Shown one piece after another: positions 42,409 to 53,400 of a DNA stretch of 64,000 nucleotides. The notes beneath the pieces are model-generated. The model saw only the letters and a list, made by a program, of their open reading frames with translations. It had not been told where the DNA came from and did not search any database. The DNA is from Bacteroidales bacterium (GTDB lineage Bacteria > Bacteroidota > Bacteroidia > Bacteroidales > F082), in assembly GCA_017531225.1 (NCBI GenBank), contig JAFXLL010000003.1, forward strand, positions 1-64,000, in the 5' to 3' direction. Position numbers and translations under genes: made by a program. Positions within the stretch are counted from its first letter, which is position 1, and every line of letters begins with the position of its first letter.

Positions 42409-43554
42409 TTATAATCTTCTAGCGCCATCGGAAATGACTACGTCATAGACTTTTGGCTCATGTCCGAATTTGGCATTGAACTTTTCCTTTGCGGTTTTGA
42501 TGAAGTTATCGTAAAGGTCTTCCTTCACCAGGTTGATGGTGCAGCCGCCGAAGCCGCCGCCCATCACGCGTGAGCCGGTCACGCCGCATTCTTTGGCGAG
42601 ATCATTCAGATAATCCAGTTCTTCGCAACTCACTTCATAGAGCTTGCTCATGCCGAAATGGGTGCCATACATGCATTTGCCAACGGTCTCGTAATCGCCT
42701 TTTCCCAAAGCATCACAGACGTCAAGCACACGTTGCTTCTCGCCAATGACGTATGAGGCACGGAGATAATCTTCGCCTGAGATGTCAGGACGTACTTCAT
42801 CGAGCATGTCTTGAGTGGCATCACTGAGGTATTTCACTTCGGGATATTTAGCGGCGATATGGGCACAAGCGTTCTCGCACGACTCACGGCGTTTGTTGTA
42901 GGCTGAAGATGCCAAACTATGCTTCACCAAAGTGTCCAGCAGCACCACCTTATAACCTTTGGGATCGAAAGGGAAGTACTCGAACTCCATGGTGGCGCAG
43001 TTGAGGCGCATCAAGTTGCCAGCCTTGCCAAAGAGGGAGGCGAACTGATCCATGATGCCGCACTTTACGCCCACATAATGATGCTCGGTCATCTGTCCGA
43101 TACGAGCCAACTCGAATTTGTCGATGCCAAGGTTGAACAACTCGTTAAGTGCATAGGCGTATGTGCTTTCCACCGCAGCTGACGATGACATGCCAGCGCC
43201 GATGGGAACATTGCCTGCGAAAACGGTGTCGAAGCCACCGATGGTGTAACCACGCTTCTCGATCTCACGGCATACGCCAAAGAGGTATTTTGCCCAATGC
43301 TGTTCTGGAAGATCCTCTTCGTTGAGTCCGAACTCGCAGTAATCCTCGTTGTCTATGGAGTAAGCTCGCACGGTCTTGGTGCCGTTCAAACGGATGCAGG
43401 CAAAGATGCCTTTGTCAATGGCTCCCGGAAACACGAAACCGCCATTGTAATCGGTATGTTCGCCAATCAAGTTGACGCGGCCAGGGGAGGTGTATACACT
43501 GAATTCATCGCCGAACAAAGCGCTGAACTTATTCTTAATTGCCTGTAAATCCAT
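42409..43554 (-). CDS. galK: Galactokinase
   Basis: GHMP kinase phosphorylating galactose at C1. The 381 residues carry the substrate motif PGRVNLIGEHTDYNGG (24-39), the ATP loop PIGAGMSSSAAVE (117-129) and GSRVMGGGFGGCTINLV near the C-terminus. The gene starts 1 base after the stop of the T9SS protein at 43556 and ends just before the nucleotidyltransferase, so it is in one run of minus-strand genes. N-acetylhexosamine kinase activity is less likely given the typical GalK motifs. Confidence 0.94.
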   Translation of the reverse strand: MDLQAIKNKFSALFGDEFSVYTSPGRVNLIGEHTDYNGGFVFPGAIDKGIFACIRLNGTKTVRAYSIDNEDYCEFGLNEEDLPEQHWAKYLFGVCREIEKRGYTIGGFDTVFAGNVPIGAGMSSSAAVESTYAYALNELFNLGIDKFELARIGQMTEHHYVGVKCGIMDQFASLFGKAGNLMRLNCATMEFEYFPFDPKGYKVVLLDTLVKHSLASSAYNKRRESCENACAHIAAKYPEVKYLSDATQDMLDEVRPDISGEDYLRASYVIGEKQRVLDVCDALGKGDYETVGKCMYGTHFGMSKLYEVSCEELDYLNDLAKECGVTGSRVMGGGFGGCTINLVKEDLYDNFIKTAKEKFNAKFGHEPKVYDVVISDGARRL

Positions 43555-43555
43555 C

Positions 43556-46039
43556 TTATTTTTTAATTATGGTCTTAATACTCTTCTTTTCGCCAGCTAC
43601 GATCTCGATCATATAAGCACCAGCAGACAGCTGTGTTAGATCGATGACGGTTTCCTTTTGGTTGACAGCTACTTCCTTCACCTTGATGCCAAGGATGTTG
43701 TATACACTGACGAGTTGAATGTCTTCATCGGAACGGATGGTCATCAGGTCGTCAACGGGATTTGGATAGATGCTGGTCTTCAGATCAATCTCGCCGATGC
43801 CTTGAGGGGTAATGGTGTCAGTGGCGACCACCTTCACGTTATCAATGAACCATGAATAGGTGAGGATATCGCTGCCGTTGTTATGGGCGCGGAATCTCAA
43901 CCTGATGTTCTGTCCTTGGTATGGAGAAAGGTCGAGTTGCACCGGCTCTTGGAACTGGTTGACCCATTCAGGTTGGTCTACGGCGTCCCAGAGGGTTGTC
44001 CATGAGCCTGTGTTGGTATTCAAGACATCCACTTTATAATGGTCATGGTATTCTGCGACGCCGTATTGGCAGAAGGTCTCAAAGGTAAGAGCAGTGGGGC
44101 GGTTGATAGTCAACAGCGGGGTGACGAGAGATTCGTCCTGTGGTCCCCATTCTTCTGATTCGTCCCATTCAACACCGGCCATTCGCTCGCCTTGTGGAGG
44201 TACCACATAATATTCATCGCCGAAATAGTTGGTGGCGTATTCAGCTCTGAATCTGTACCAGCTGAACCAGCTCATGTTTAGTGACTCTATCGACCATCCC
44301 GCTGGTGGGAATTGTTCGTCTTCAAAGCCTTCCAGAAGGATAGGAGCCTGCCAGTCCCAATGCAGTTCGTATGGATCGGAATCGGCGGTGTGACCGAGGT
44401 CGTCAGCCAGATGGAAGACGATGCTTGCGGTGGTATGGTTAGGCTGTGCCGGAAGGGTTGCCGTATAGTCGTAATTGGACTTACCTGATCTAACGAAGGT
44501 GACGTCGTGTGATTGACCGTCAATAGTATAGGTGGCCTGCAATTGGTTCGGCACGCCCGACTCGTCATAGATTCTCAATGTCGGGCTCATCTGTGTATCA
44601 GCCCAGGTTTGGGTGTCTTTCAGTGAGACTACGGTAGGCGGGTTGTTGTCGACCGAAGTGGCGTTGATGTAGATGTCGTCGATGCAGAGGTTCCAGCCAT
44701 AGCCGCTGACAGCCTCGATGATGATGAATCCGTAGCCTTCAGGGCTGTTGAAAGTATAGTTGTACTCGTACCAGTCGCTATGGTCACCAACCACAGGCTC
44801 GAGCATGGTGTTGCGGTGAACGGTGCCAAGCAGGGTGCCGTCAGCGGTGTTGGTGGTCGGGGAGTAGTATACGTTGATTCTGTCAGGACCCATAATGTTG
44901 TTGTTGTAGTTACGGTAGATCCAGTAACGCACAACATTGTCGGTAGCATTGAGTTGCAGCTTCGGTGAAACTAAATTGCATGAGCTGCCTGCAGGACTGG
45001 TGTAGCAGTAAAAACGAGCCATGCCGGCGCTCTCGTCATGAGGCGTGCAAGCTGGCCAGTCGTTAGAGGTCTTGCGCTCAAAGATATAGTTGCCGTTGGT
45101 GGCGACGTTCAGCCATCCTGTTGGAGGGAAGGTCTCACTTTCAAAGCCTTCATTAATAGGGAAGGTGTGGATGGGCTCCAAAGCGGTGATGGTATAGTCA
45201 GCCGATTGTGTGGGAGCGGAATGTGATGACGTTACATTGAAGGTGGCATGCAGCGTTTCGTTGTTTGTCAGGTTCATCGGCAGCGTGACTATTGCTGTCA
45301 ACTCCACCGAAGTGTTATAGTCCAAGCTGACCTGAGTCACCTGTGAACCGTCTTGATAGAACTCGATTGGCAACGAACTCGTGTTGGTGAACTGGTAGGT
45401 GTCCTGCTGCTCTCCGGTGTTGCTGAGGAGGAAGCGCAGATAAGCAGATTCACCAAAGTAGACTGAAGTGTCGGCGGTGAGTTGCTCAATATTGAAATTG
45501 TATTGTGCGGTCTGTTCGATGACGACATCGTCGATTGACAAGTACCAAGGCATGTTGGTGGCCACGCTGTGGAAGCCCACATAGAAGCTGCCTGAACTTG
45601 TGGCTTGGAACACGGCAGATGCCTGCTGGAATTCTTCGTTGTCAACAATGAAATCAGGTATCACGGTGATCGTCATGGCCGAAGGAGTGGCGCTTGCACC
45701 GGCTTTGATTTCCAGGTTGAAGTGGTCGACATGCCATGTGGAATACCAGAAAGAAACGCGGTAGTAGCTGCCAGCGGTAGCATTGATCTCCTTGTAGGCC
45801 CACACGTCGGTGTTATAGGAGGCGTACATATACCAGTCGCCAGTATGGGGCTTGCGCCCACGGGCTACGTTGTCGTCAGGGATGGTGATGCCGGCTTTCC
45901 AGCCATTGTCGTTGCAAATCCAGCCGACGGGCGTTGCATCAACGGTGTTGCCTGTCTCAAATCCATCGTTCACAATAACCTGAGCGAAAGCCATCGTGCT
46001 GATGATTAAAGCTAAAAGAGTAAAATAAATCTTTTTCAT
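43556..46039 (-). CDS. T9SS-secreted adhesin-like protein with jelly-roll domains
   Basis: The 827-residue protein has a signal peptide (MKKIYFTLLALIISTMAFAQ) and three choice-of-anchor-J/MAM-like jelly-roll domains at about 20-185, 315-475 and 585-740. Each begins like NEGFESETFPPTGW and ends near LCIDDIYI or WFIDNVKV. The last ~70 residues are a T9SS sorting domain (TSIYPNPVDDLMTIR, then YNILGIKVKEV). It presumably binds sugar or protein at the surface. galK follows after 1 base. ATG 46039 was chosen by the signal peptide and the promoter at 46077-46084. Confidence 0.87.
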   Translation of the reverse strand: MKKIYFTLLALIISTMAFAQVIVNDGFETGNTVDATPVGWICNDNGWKAGITIPDDNVARGRKPHTGDWYMYASYNTDVWAYKEINATAGSYYRVSFWYSTWHVDHFNLEIKAGASATPSAMTITVIPDFIVDNEEFQQASAVFQATSSGSFYVGFHSVATNMPWYLSIDDVVIEQTAQYNFNIEQLTADTSVYFGESAYLRFLLSNTGEQQDTYQFTNTSSLPIEFYQDGSQVTQVSLDYNTSVELTAIVTLPMNLTNNETLHATFNVTSSHSAPTQSADYTITALEPIHTFPINEGFESETFPPTGWLNVATNGNYIFERKTSNDWPACTPHDESAGMARFYCYTSPAGSSCNLVSPKLQLNATDNVVRYWIYRNYNNNIMGPDRINVYYSPTTNTADGTLLGTVHRNTMLEPVVGDHSDWYEYNYTFNSPEGYGFIIIEAVSGYGWNLCIDDIYINATSVDNNPPTVVSLKDTQTWADTQMSPTLRIYDESGVPNQLQATYTIDGQSHDVTFVRSGKSNYDYTATLPAQPNHTTASIVFHLADDLGHTADSDPYELHWDWQAPILLEGFEDEQFPPAGWSIESLNMSWFSWYRFRAEYATNYFGDEYYVVPPQGERMAGVEWDESEEWGPQDESLVTPLLTINRPTALTFETFCQYGVAEYHDHYKVDVLNTNTGSWTTLWDAVDQPEWVNQFQEPVQLDLSPYQGQNIRLRFRAHNNGSDILTYSWFIDNVKVVATDTITPQGIGEIDLKTSIYPNPVDDLMTIRSDEDIQLVSVYNILGIKVKEVAVNQKETVIDLTQLSAGAYMIEIVAGEKKSIKTIIKK

Positions 46040-46076
46040 TGTATGTTTGTTTGATTTCAAATTTTCAATTAACCTA

Positions 46077-46084
46077 CAAAAATA
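46077..46084 (-). promoter_or_regulatory. -7 promoter element (TATTTTTG), with TTGAC -33
   Basis: Minus-strand TATTTTTG lies 37 bases before ATG 46039, with TTGACAA about 20 bases upstream. It likely drives the adhesin and the gal genes behind it. Confidence 0.6.
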
Positions 46085-46096
46085 GGAAAAAAAACA

Positions 46097-46104
46097 TAAA
46101 TTTG
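46097..46104 (+). promoter_or_regulatory. -7 promoter element (TAAATTTG) for the fucosidase
   Basis: TAAATTTG ends 22 bases before ATG 46127. It overlaps the -33 region of the divergent adhesin promoter, so the two could be mutually exclusive. Confidence 0.55.
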
Positions 46105-46126
46105 TCAAGTCATAAAACAATACCTG

Positions 46127-47419
46127 ATGTTGAAAAAATACCTAAGAATTTTTGTCATCGCTTTATTGTCTACAGCATGTACAAAACAACCTGCTCCGAT
46201 TGATCCCATTCCCACACAGGAACAGGTCAATTGGCAGCAATTGGAGACCTATGCCTTCATCCATTTCGGGCTGAACACTTTTAATGATATGGAATGGGGT
46301 TATGGCGACACGCCTGCCTCGACTTTCAATCCCACGGCGTTGGATTGTGAGCAATGGGTGCTGACCTTGAAAGCCTGCGGTATGCAAGGCGTGATCTTTA
46401 CGGCGAAGCACCACGACGGCTTCTGCCTTTGGCCAACGGAGACTACAGATTACTGTATCAAGAACTCGCCTTACAAGGACGGCCATGGCGATGTGGTGGG
46501 GGAGTTGTGTGAGGCTTGCCGTAAGCATGGGATGAGTTTTGGACTCTATCTGTCGCCATGGGACCGCCATCAGGCATCCTACGGAACGGATGAATATGTC
46601 AAGTTGTATCATCAACAAATCCAAGAACTTGCCGATCGTTACAGTCCTTTCTTTGAGTTTTGGTTTGATGGCGCCAATGGTGGCGATGGTTGGTATGGCG
46701 GCGCCTGCGAAACACGTTCCATCGATGCCGACACCTATTATGAATTTGAAAAGGCGAGAGACGTCGTTTGGGCTCATAGTCCCGAGGCCATGATCTTCGG
46801 TGGCACGGTGCCTACCATTCGGTGGATCGGTAACGAGAAAGGCTTGGGAAACACCACCCAATGGAGTGTCGTTGATGGCGCTTGGCTGCCTTCAGAAGTA
46901 GATGTGTCTATCCGTCCAGGTTGGTTCTACCATGATAACGAATCGCCAAAATCGTTGGAGCAACTGCTTAACATCTATTACCAAAGTGTGGGTCGCAACG
47001 CCAGCCTGTTGCTGAACTTCCCTGTGAACTGCGAGGGTCGAATTCCTTCGGAGGATTCACTGCGCGCTGTGGAATGGCATCAAGCCATTGAAAAGCGCTT
47101 TGCCCATGACCTGATGAAAGACTGCAAGGTGACACATCATGATACCCCTTCGGAGATGATCTTTACTTTTGATGAGCCCACTACGTTGAGTTGCCTTGTG
47201 TTGCAAGAACAGATTGCTTTGGGCCAGCGTGTGGAACGCTTTACGATTAGTCGTTACCGCAATGGCAAATGGCTTCCGCTTGAGACCAATGAGGAGACGA
47301 CTACCATCGGCTACAAACGCATCATTCGTGTCAAACCAGCCGAGATGGAGCAACTGAGAATTAGGTTTATTAAAGCGAGGGGACCAGTGGTAATGAAAAA
47401 GGTTTCAGGGTATAGATAA
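46127..47419 (+). CDS. GH29 alpha-L-fucosidase, lipoprotein
   Basis: This exo-glycosidase removes alpha-L-fucose from glycans. The 430-residue protein has a lipoprotein signal (LRIFVIALLSTACTKQ; C18), then the GH29 domain: YAFIHFGLNTF, FTAKHHDGFCLWPTE (95-HHDGF-99), GLYLSPWDRH and nucleophile D181 in FEFWFDGANGG. The sequence resembles the GH29-B branch (alpha-1,3/1,4-fucosidases). No carbohydrate-binding module follows the catalytic part. It should sit on the cell surface or in the periplasm and feed free fucose to an importer. Confidence 0.92.
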   Translation: MLKKYLRIFVIALLSTACTKQPAPIDPIPTQEQVNWQQLETYAFIHFGLNTFNDMEWGYGDTPASTFNPTALDCEQWVLTLKACGMQGVIFTAKHHDGFCLWPTETTDYCIKNSPYKDGHGDVVGELCEACRKHGMSFGLYLSPWDRHQASYGTDEYVKLYHQQIQELADRYSPFFEFWFDGANGGDGWYGGACETRSIDADTYYEFEKARDVVWAHSPEAMIFGGTVPTIRWIGNEKGLGNTTQWSVVDGAWLPSEVDVSIRPGWFYHDNESPKSLEQLLNIYYQSVGRNASLLLNFPVNCEGRIPSEDSLRAVEWHQAIEKRFAHDLMKDCKVTHHDTPSEMIFTFDEPTTLSCLVLQEQIALGQRVERFTISRYRNGKWLPLETNEETTTIGYKRIIRVKPAEMEQLRIRFIKARGPVVMKKVSGYR

Positions 47420-47420
47420 A

Positions 47421-47453
47421 AAAATCGGGCCAGTTTACACTGACCCGATTTTT
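47421..47453 (+). terminator. Bidirectional Rho-independent terminator
   Basis: Stem AAAATCGGG..CAGT/ACTG..CCCGATTTT (one mismatch) with loop TTAC lies between the fucosidase and the convergent giant protein gene. Confidence 0.88.
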
Positions 47454-47472
47454 GTTTCCGCCTAACGAAGGA

Positions 47473-50400
47473 TTATCTCACGATAATCTTTCCTGACTTG
47501 CGTTCGTCGTTGCATTGCAGGGTGACGATGTACATGCCCTTGGCGAGGTTGTGGGTGAATCTGACTGAGCCTGTGGCAACGGTCTTGGCAAGCACTTGCT
47601 GACCGAGGACGTTGAACACTGACAGCTGGACGTTGTTGTCGGTATTGTTCTCCACGAAGATTTCGTTGTCATAGTTCCAGACATTTACCTCCATCAGGCT
47701 CACCTCGTTCACGCTGGTGATGCTGGTGGCGGTCAGCACGATGTCGTCGATCTCCCATGATGCGGCGCCTTCTTCGATGGTGCTGGTGTATCTGAAGCCG
47801 AGGTAGCAGTTGCTGCCGCTGAAGCTATTGAGTGAGATCTCGCCTGACTCGGTCCAGATGTAGTTGCCTTCCGACATGGTGAAATCAATTCGTTGCCACA
47901 TAGCAGTGGTAGGATCCTGACCGTCGTAGTTGTTAGAGAAGTAGAGCTCGAGATCTGGTCCCGTGAACTTCATGGCATTCATAAAGGTCAAAGTCACGCC
48001 TTCGTAATTATTGAGGTTGAAGGCAGGGGAGATGCACCATTGATCGTTGTCAACATCATCATTGTAACCGTTGGCGTTGGCGTACTTGTTGCCGTTGTGA
48101 GTGGCGATGGTCCATGGCTTGTTGCCATAGATGGTGACGAAGGTCCAGCCGTCCATCTCGCCTTCCCAATCCTGGTTGAAGATGACGATCATGTCAGTGT
48201 GGATCACATAGTCTGCAGTAGCGATGCCACTGTTTTCGTAGCCTTCCATCATAGCGATGGCCTTGAGGGTCATGTCTTGAGCAACGTGGATGGGCTCGGT
48301 GTAGACGCTTGATTCAGCAGTTGGTTCTGTGCCGTCGGTGGTGTAGTAGATGGTAGCACCTTCGGTGGCGCAAGTGATCTCCACGTCGAACTCTTCATAA
48401 TAGGTGCCTGAAGCCACGCTGATGACAGGTGTAGCCACCACTGGGGTGACGGTGCCGCCCATCACGAAGATGTCGAGGTAGAAGTTGTAGTCAGTATTGT
48501 TCATGTTGCTGGTAGCGTAAGCACCGAACTTATTGGAGGCGTTCTTGGCGATGCCACGGTTGGTGGTGGTGCCGTTGGTGATGACGAAGCCAGTGTAGTT
48601 CGGGATCAAAGCGCTTTCACTTGAGGTCTCGAGGGCGATGTTCCATTCGATGTTCTCGTTACCTGCGAAGTTGGTGCTGCTGCTGTAGCCGAGTGCGTCG
48701 CCAGCGGCATTGGTCAAGGTGATGACGTTGCCGTCAAGAGTCACGTTCCAGAGGTAGGTGTCAGCGTCGTCAGCAATCTCTGCAGGCAGCTGCTCGGCAC
48801 CGCTGTTGTTCACTGAAGTGAAGAGCACGCCGTCAGGCTTGCCGGAGACACCAGCTGTCATGGCATAGTAACCATCGCCAACGCTTGCGTCGTAACGTGC
48901 TGCAAGGATGATCTGGTCACCGTCGTTGAGGTCGCTGAGGGCATAGATTCTATTCCAGTCGCCGCCAGGAATAGGTTCTTCTGTCACAGTGCCGCTCAAT
49001 GTCACTGTTGCTTCGTCGCCTGAAGATGCATAAATGTTAACACTCTCGGTGTACTGACCGATTTCTGTACCATTCATTCTGACGTAGATTGTGGTTGCTT
49101 CAAGGTTTGTGATACCATCGAAGAAGATCTCATTGTCATATTCTTCGTCGTCAAGAGAAATCTCAAATGGACTATAAACAAACACGTTTATGCTACCCAA
49201 TATTCCGCCGCCTGGTGCAGGAGAGATATTGCCAGCTGTCAGAACAAATGTCTGCGATGCTGAAGGGCCTTCACCGATATGGTGTGTGAATCCGCTCAAA
49301 GCATTTGGTGTCACTGTCAGATATGGATCTGTTGTGAATCCCATCAACATTATGTCGTCGATCTCCCAAGCGGCAGCTTCAGTCTCGGTGCAGGTGTACT
49401 TGAAGCCAATGTAGCAATTGCTACCAGTGTAGTCGGCCAGGTCAATGACGCCTGATTCAACCCAAGCGTATGAACCTGTTGACATGTTGAATTCGAGTTC
49501 AGTCCATGTTGCTGAAGATGGGTTCTCACCGTCGTAGTCGCTCGAGAAGAGCAGCTGTACAGCTGGACCAGTGTAGTTCTTGGCATTTCTGAAGGTCAAG
49601 TTAGCGTTGCTGTAGACATTGAGGTCGAAAGCAGGTGAGATGCACCACTGTTCGTTGACGCCGCCGTTGTAGCCATTGGCGTAAGCGTAGTGGTTGCCTT
49701 GGTATTGGTTGATAGTCCATGCATTGCTGCCTTCTACGGTGACGAAGGTCCAGCCGTTCATTTCGCCTTCCCAGTCTTGCTGGAAGATGGTGACTGCGCC
49801 AAGGATGATGGTGTATTCAGCGGTGGCGATGGTGCTGTTTTCGTAGCCTTCCTTCATGGCGATGGCTTTGATGGTCATGCTTTCAGCAACAGCGATAGGA
49901 GTTGTGTAAACACTGCTGTTTTCGGTTGGGTCGGTGCCGTCCAAGGTGTAGTAGATGGTGGCATCGGCGGTGCTGCATGCGAGGGCAACTTCTTGTGCTT
50001 CGTAATAGGTGCCGCCTTCAGGTGCGAAGGTAGGAGCAGCGCAGGTGAGTGTGCCGCCGCCCACGGTGGCAAACATGTCGAGGAAGAAGTTGTAGCCTTC
50101 ACCACCCAAGTTCTGAGTGTGGTATGGACCGAAGTTGTGGTTGCTGTTCAGGGCGATGGCTCTGACGGCAACGTTGACGTTGTTCACCACGAAACCTGAA
50201 TAGTTGGGAACCATAGCACCTTCTTCTGAAGTCTGGAAGGAGATGGCCCAAGCTGTGTTGTCACCGCCATTGGCGAAGTTGGTGCTGCTGTTGTAGCCGA
50301 GCACGTCGCCGTTGGCGTTGGTGAAGGTGTAGTTTTCACCGTTCACGTCCACAGTCCAGTAGTAGGTTTCTTCAGCATCTGAAATCTCGCTTGGCAAGGT

Positions 50401-53400
50401 CTCGGTAGCTCCGGCAACGCTGGTGAACAGCACGCCTTCGGGCTTGCCAGAGGCTTGAGCGGTCATGGCATAGTATTCATTGGCGGTCTCGTTGTAACGA
50501 GCGGCGAAGATGACCTTTGAGCCGCTGGTGAGCTGTGAGAGGTCGCTGACGCGGACGTAGTTGCCAGCAGGAGGTGTGGGTTGGCTGTCAGTGACACTAC
50601 CAGTCAAAGCGATGGTGATGTCGTCGACATCATCCTCGGTGATGGTGATTTCCTCGTTATAGTCGCCAATCTCCAAACCGGCTTTCAATCTTACCTTGAT
50701 AGTATTGCTATAACTACCTGTGTAAGTGTTGATGGTGATTTGGCTTTCAGGATAGAAGTTTTCGCCGGGGAATGATGACATTTCATAGCTTTCTGGAGCA
50801 GTGATGACGGTTGGACCGGTGAGGCTTCTGCCAGTGATGGTGAAAGTCTTCACGGTTGAAGGACCTTCTTCATACACGTAGGTGAATCCTGCCAGAGAGG
50901 TTGGGGTGACAGTGATGCCAGCAGGATGAGCGAAGGTAACGTCAGCGGCGCTTGCAACGCGGAGTTGAGGGTTGTTGTAGCAACCGATAACGCCGATAAC
51001 TGTTGCAATGTCGCCTTCCTCAAGACCTTCAACTACGGGCATCTTGTAGATGTTCAAGGTGTTTTCACCTTGAGTGATAGGTGTGTTGTTGTTATTGTTG
51101 ATAGTGCCTACGGTTGCATCCACAATCTGAACGCGTGTGGACTGTAACATTTGGCTGCCGCTGTGGTCTGCCAGAATCTCAGCGATGGTCTTTTCAACCA
51201 CAGGAAGCGGGTTGCTTGAGCTGAGGATGATGAACTGGTTGTCATCGCTGCCGTTGATGGAGGTGAGTTCCACAAGGCCATTGTAAACGGTCTTCTTACC
51301 GTATGCCATCACCATGTCGCCAATGGCTAATGCTTGAGGAACGGTGTTGTTGTTCAGGTAGAGGTCGATACCGGCTGTTGCATCCTGGGCGTAGATGTTA
51401 CGGCCGTCGATGAAGGTCACAACGCCTTGTACCAAAGCGTATTCGTTATTGGCCAGAGCTCTTGCTTCGGCAATGGTCATAGGCTCAATGATGGTGTAGG
51501 TTGCGCTTACCACATCGCTATTGTTCAAGCCGGTCTTCACAGCCATGGCTTTCACTGTGGTGGTGGTAGAGACGGTAAATGCCTCGGAATAGACAGTGCT
51601 GTTAGTTGTTGGATCGGTGCCATCGATGGTGTAATGGATGGTAGCGCCTTCGGTGGTGCAGGCGATGCTCACTTGCTGTGCGGTGATGAAGGAACCAGCT
51701 GTAGGAGTGAAGGTTGGGTTGGCCACGTGAGCCAGCTCGGTGAAGGTAGCGTTCACGGTGACATCAGCGGAAGGCATGGTGAACTGCATCGTTGTCTGAT
51801 CGATATTGATGGGGTTTGCAACGCCAGCGTAAGTGTAGGTCAGGGTTGACAGCTCATAACCTTGATTTGGTGTAGCGGTCACGGTGATGGTTTCGCCGCC
51901 TACAAGATTTGATGTCGTATCAACTGAAATGGTTCCGTTGGTGATGCCTTCGGCAACGCTCACGGTGTAGTAGCTAGGTGTTGGGATGTCGCCTGCTTTA
52001 TACAGATAAACATCCAGCTGACCGTTGCCATAGCATGAGAAAGGTGAACCGCTGCTGTTGAGTCTCAACCAGTTGCGTGTGTTGGCGCCCTGAGCCTTGA
52101 TTGTGGCAACGCCGTTCGATGCGATCTCGATGGTCCACTGACCGTTGGCGTTGTTTTCAGCTTGAACCTTCAAATAATTTGCAGAAGAACTGGCAGCGTA
52201 GAGATAACCACCGTTCACTGCATCATACAATGTCCAATAGTTGCCTTCCTGACCCAAGGTGAGTTCGTAAACGGCATCTTCGTCTGCTCCTGCAGCAGGA
52301 GTCACGGTTATGGTGTCGTTTGATGGGGTTACAGTGACAGCCGGACGGTTGTTGGTGGCTTGCTTACCTAATGCTTTGTAGGTCTCGCCTTTAATACCGA
52401 CGATGATGTATTTATCACCAGAAATAAGTGCATCGGCGTTGGTGATCAACTTGTAAGAGGTCTCCGTTACAGGTGTCGGAGGAACAATGTTGATGGTGTA
52501 GGTCGCAGTGGCAATCTCACTGTCAATCATGTCGGCTTTCACAGCGATAGCCTTCACTGTAGTGGTTTCGCTAATGGTAAGGGCGGCAGTATAGGTGGAG
52601 CTGTTTGTGGTGGGGGTAGTACCGTCGAGGGTATAGTGAATCGTGGCGCCTTGGGTAGTGCAGGCGATGGTCACCGTCTGAGCCTCGGAGTATTCACCTG
52701 CTGCAGGAGTGAAGGTAGGAGTGGCAACCTGCTCTGTAGGTCCTACAATTTCTTCAAAGTCGTCAGCGTTGCGTGGGGCAATCTGTTGTGTTTGGTTGTT
52801 GCTTTGCCAATAAATAATCGAAACACCTTTTACATTATATTGCTTGCCAGCTTCCAATGAATTGATCGGGTTTGGATTGACGTTGAAGTTGTTGTATAAA
52901 GTAATTGAGTCGCCGGCTGCGTCATAGAATTTACTTCCGTTGTAAGAGCATGTGCCGAGGTTGATGGCCGTTCCATAGTTTCTAACCTCCAAGGATGCAA
53001 TGGCTGTTGACAAAACGGGCACCTCTTGTCCTGATACGACAGTGAGGTCGCTTGCCTTGACACCCATAACTTCAGCATAATGGTTCTGATACATCATAAC
53101 CTTACATGCCACAGTGCCACTCAGTTTGTCTCCAGCCACAAAACCGTGACCTGACTGGTAAATCACAAAACCATACTGACCGTCTGAGACGCAAACCTGT
53201 GAGCTCTTCACACCCGTCACATACCAGTCGTTGAAAGTCACGTTGGCGTTAGGCTGACTTGGAGTGCTGCTGCCAGCAGTCGCGGCAAACTCCCACAAAC
53301 CAGCAATTGTTGTGATGGATTGTAACTGCTGAATGGTATAAGTAGCGGTAGCCACCGAGCTGTTGTCCATGCCTGTCTTTACACCCATGGCTTTCACCGT

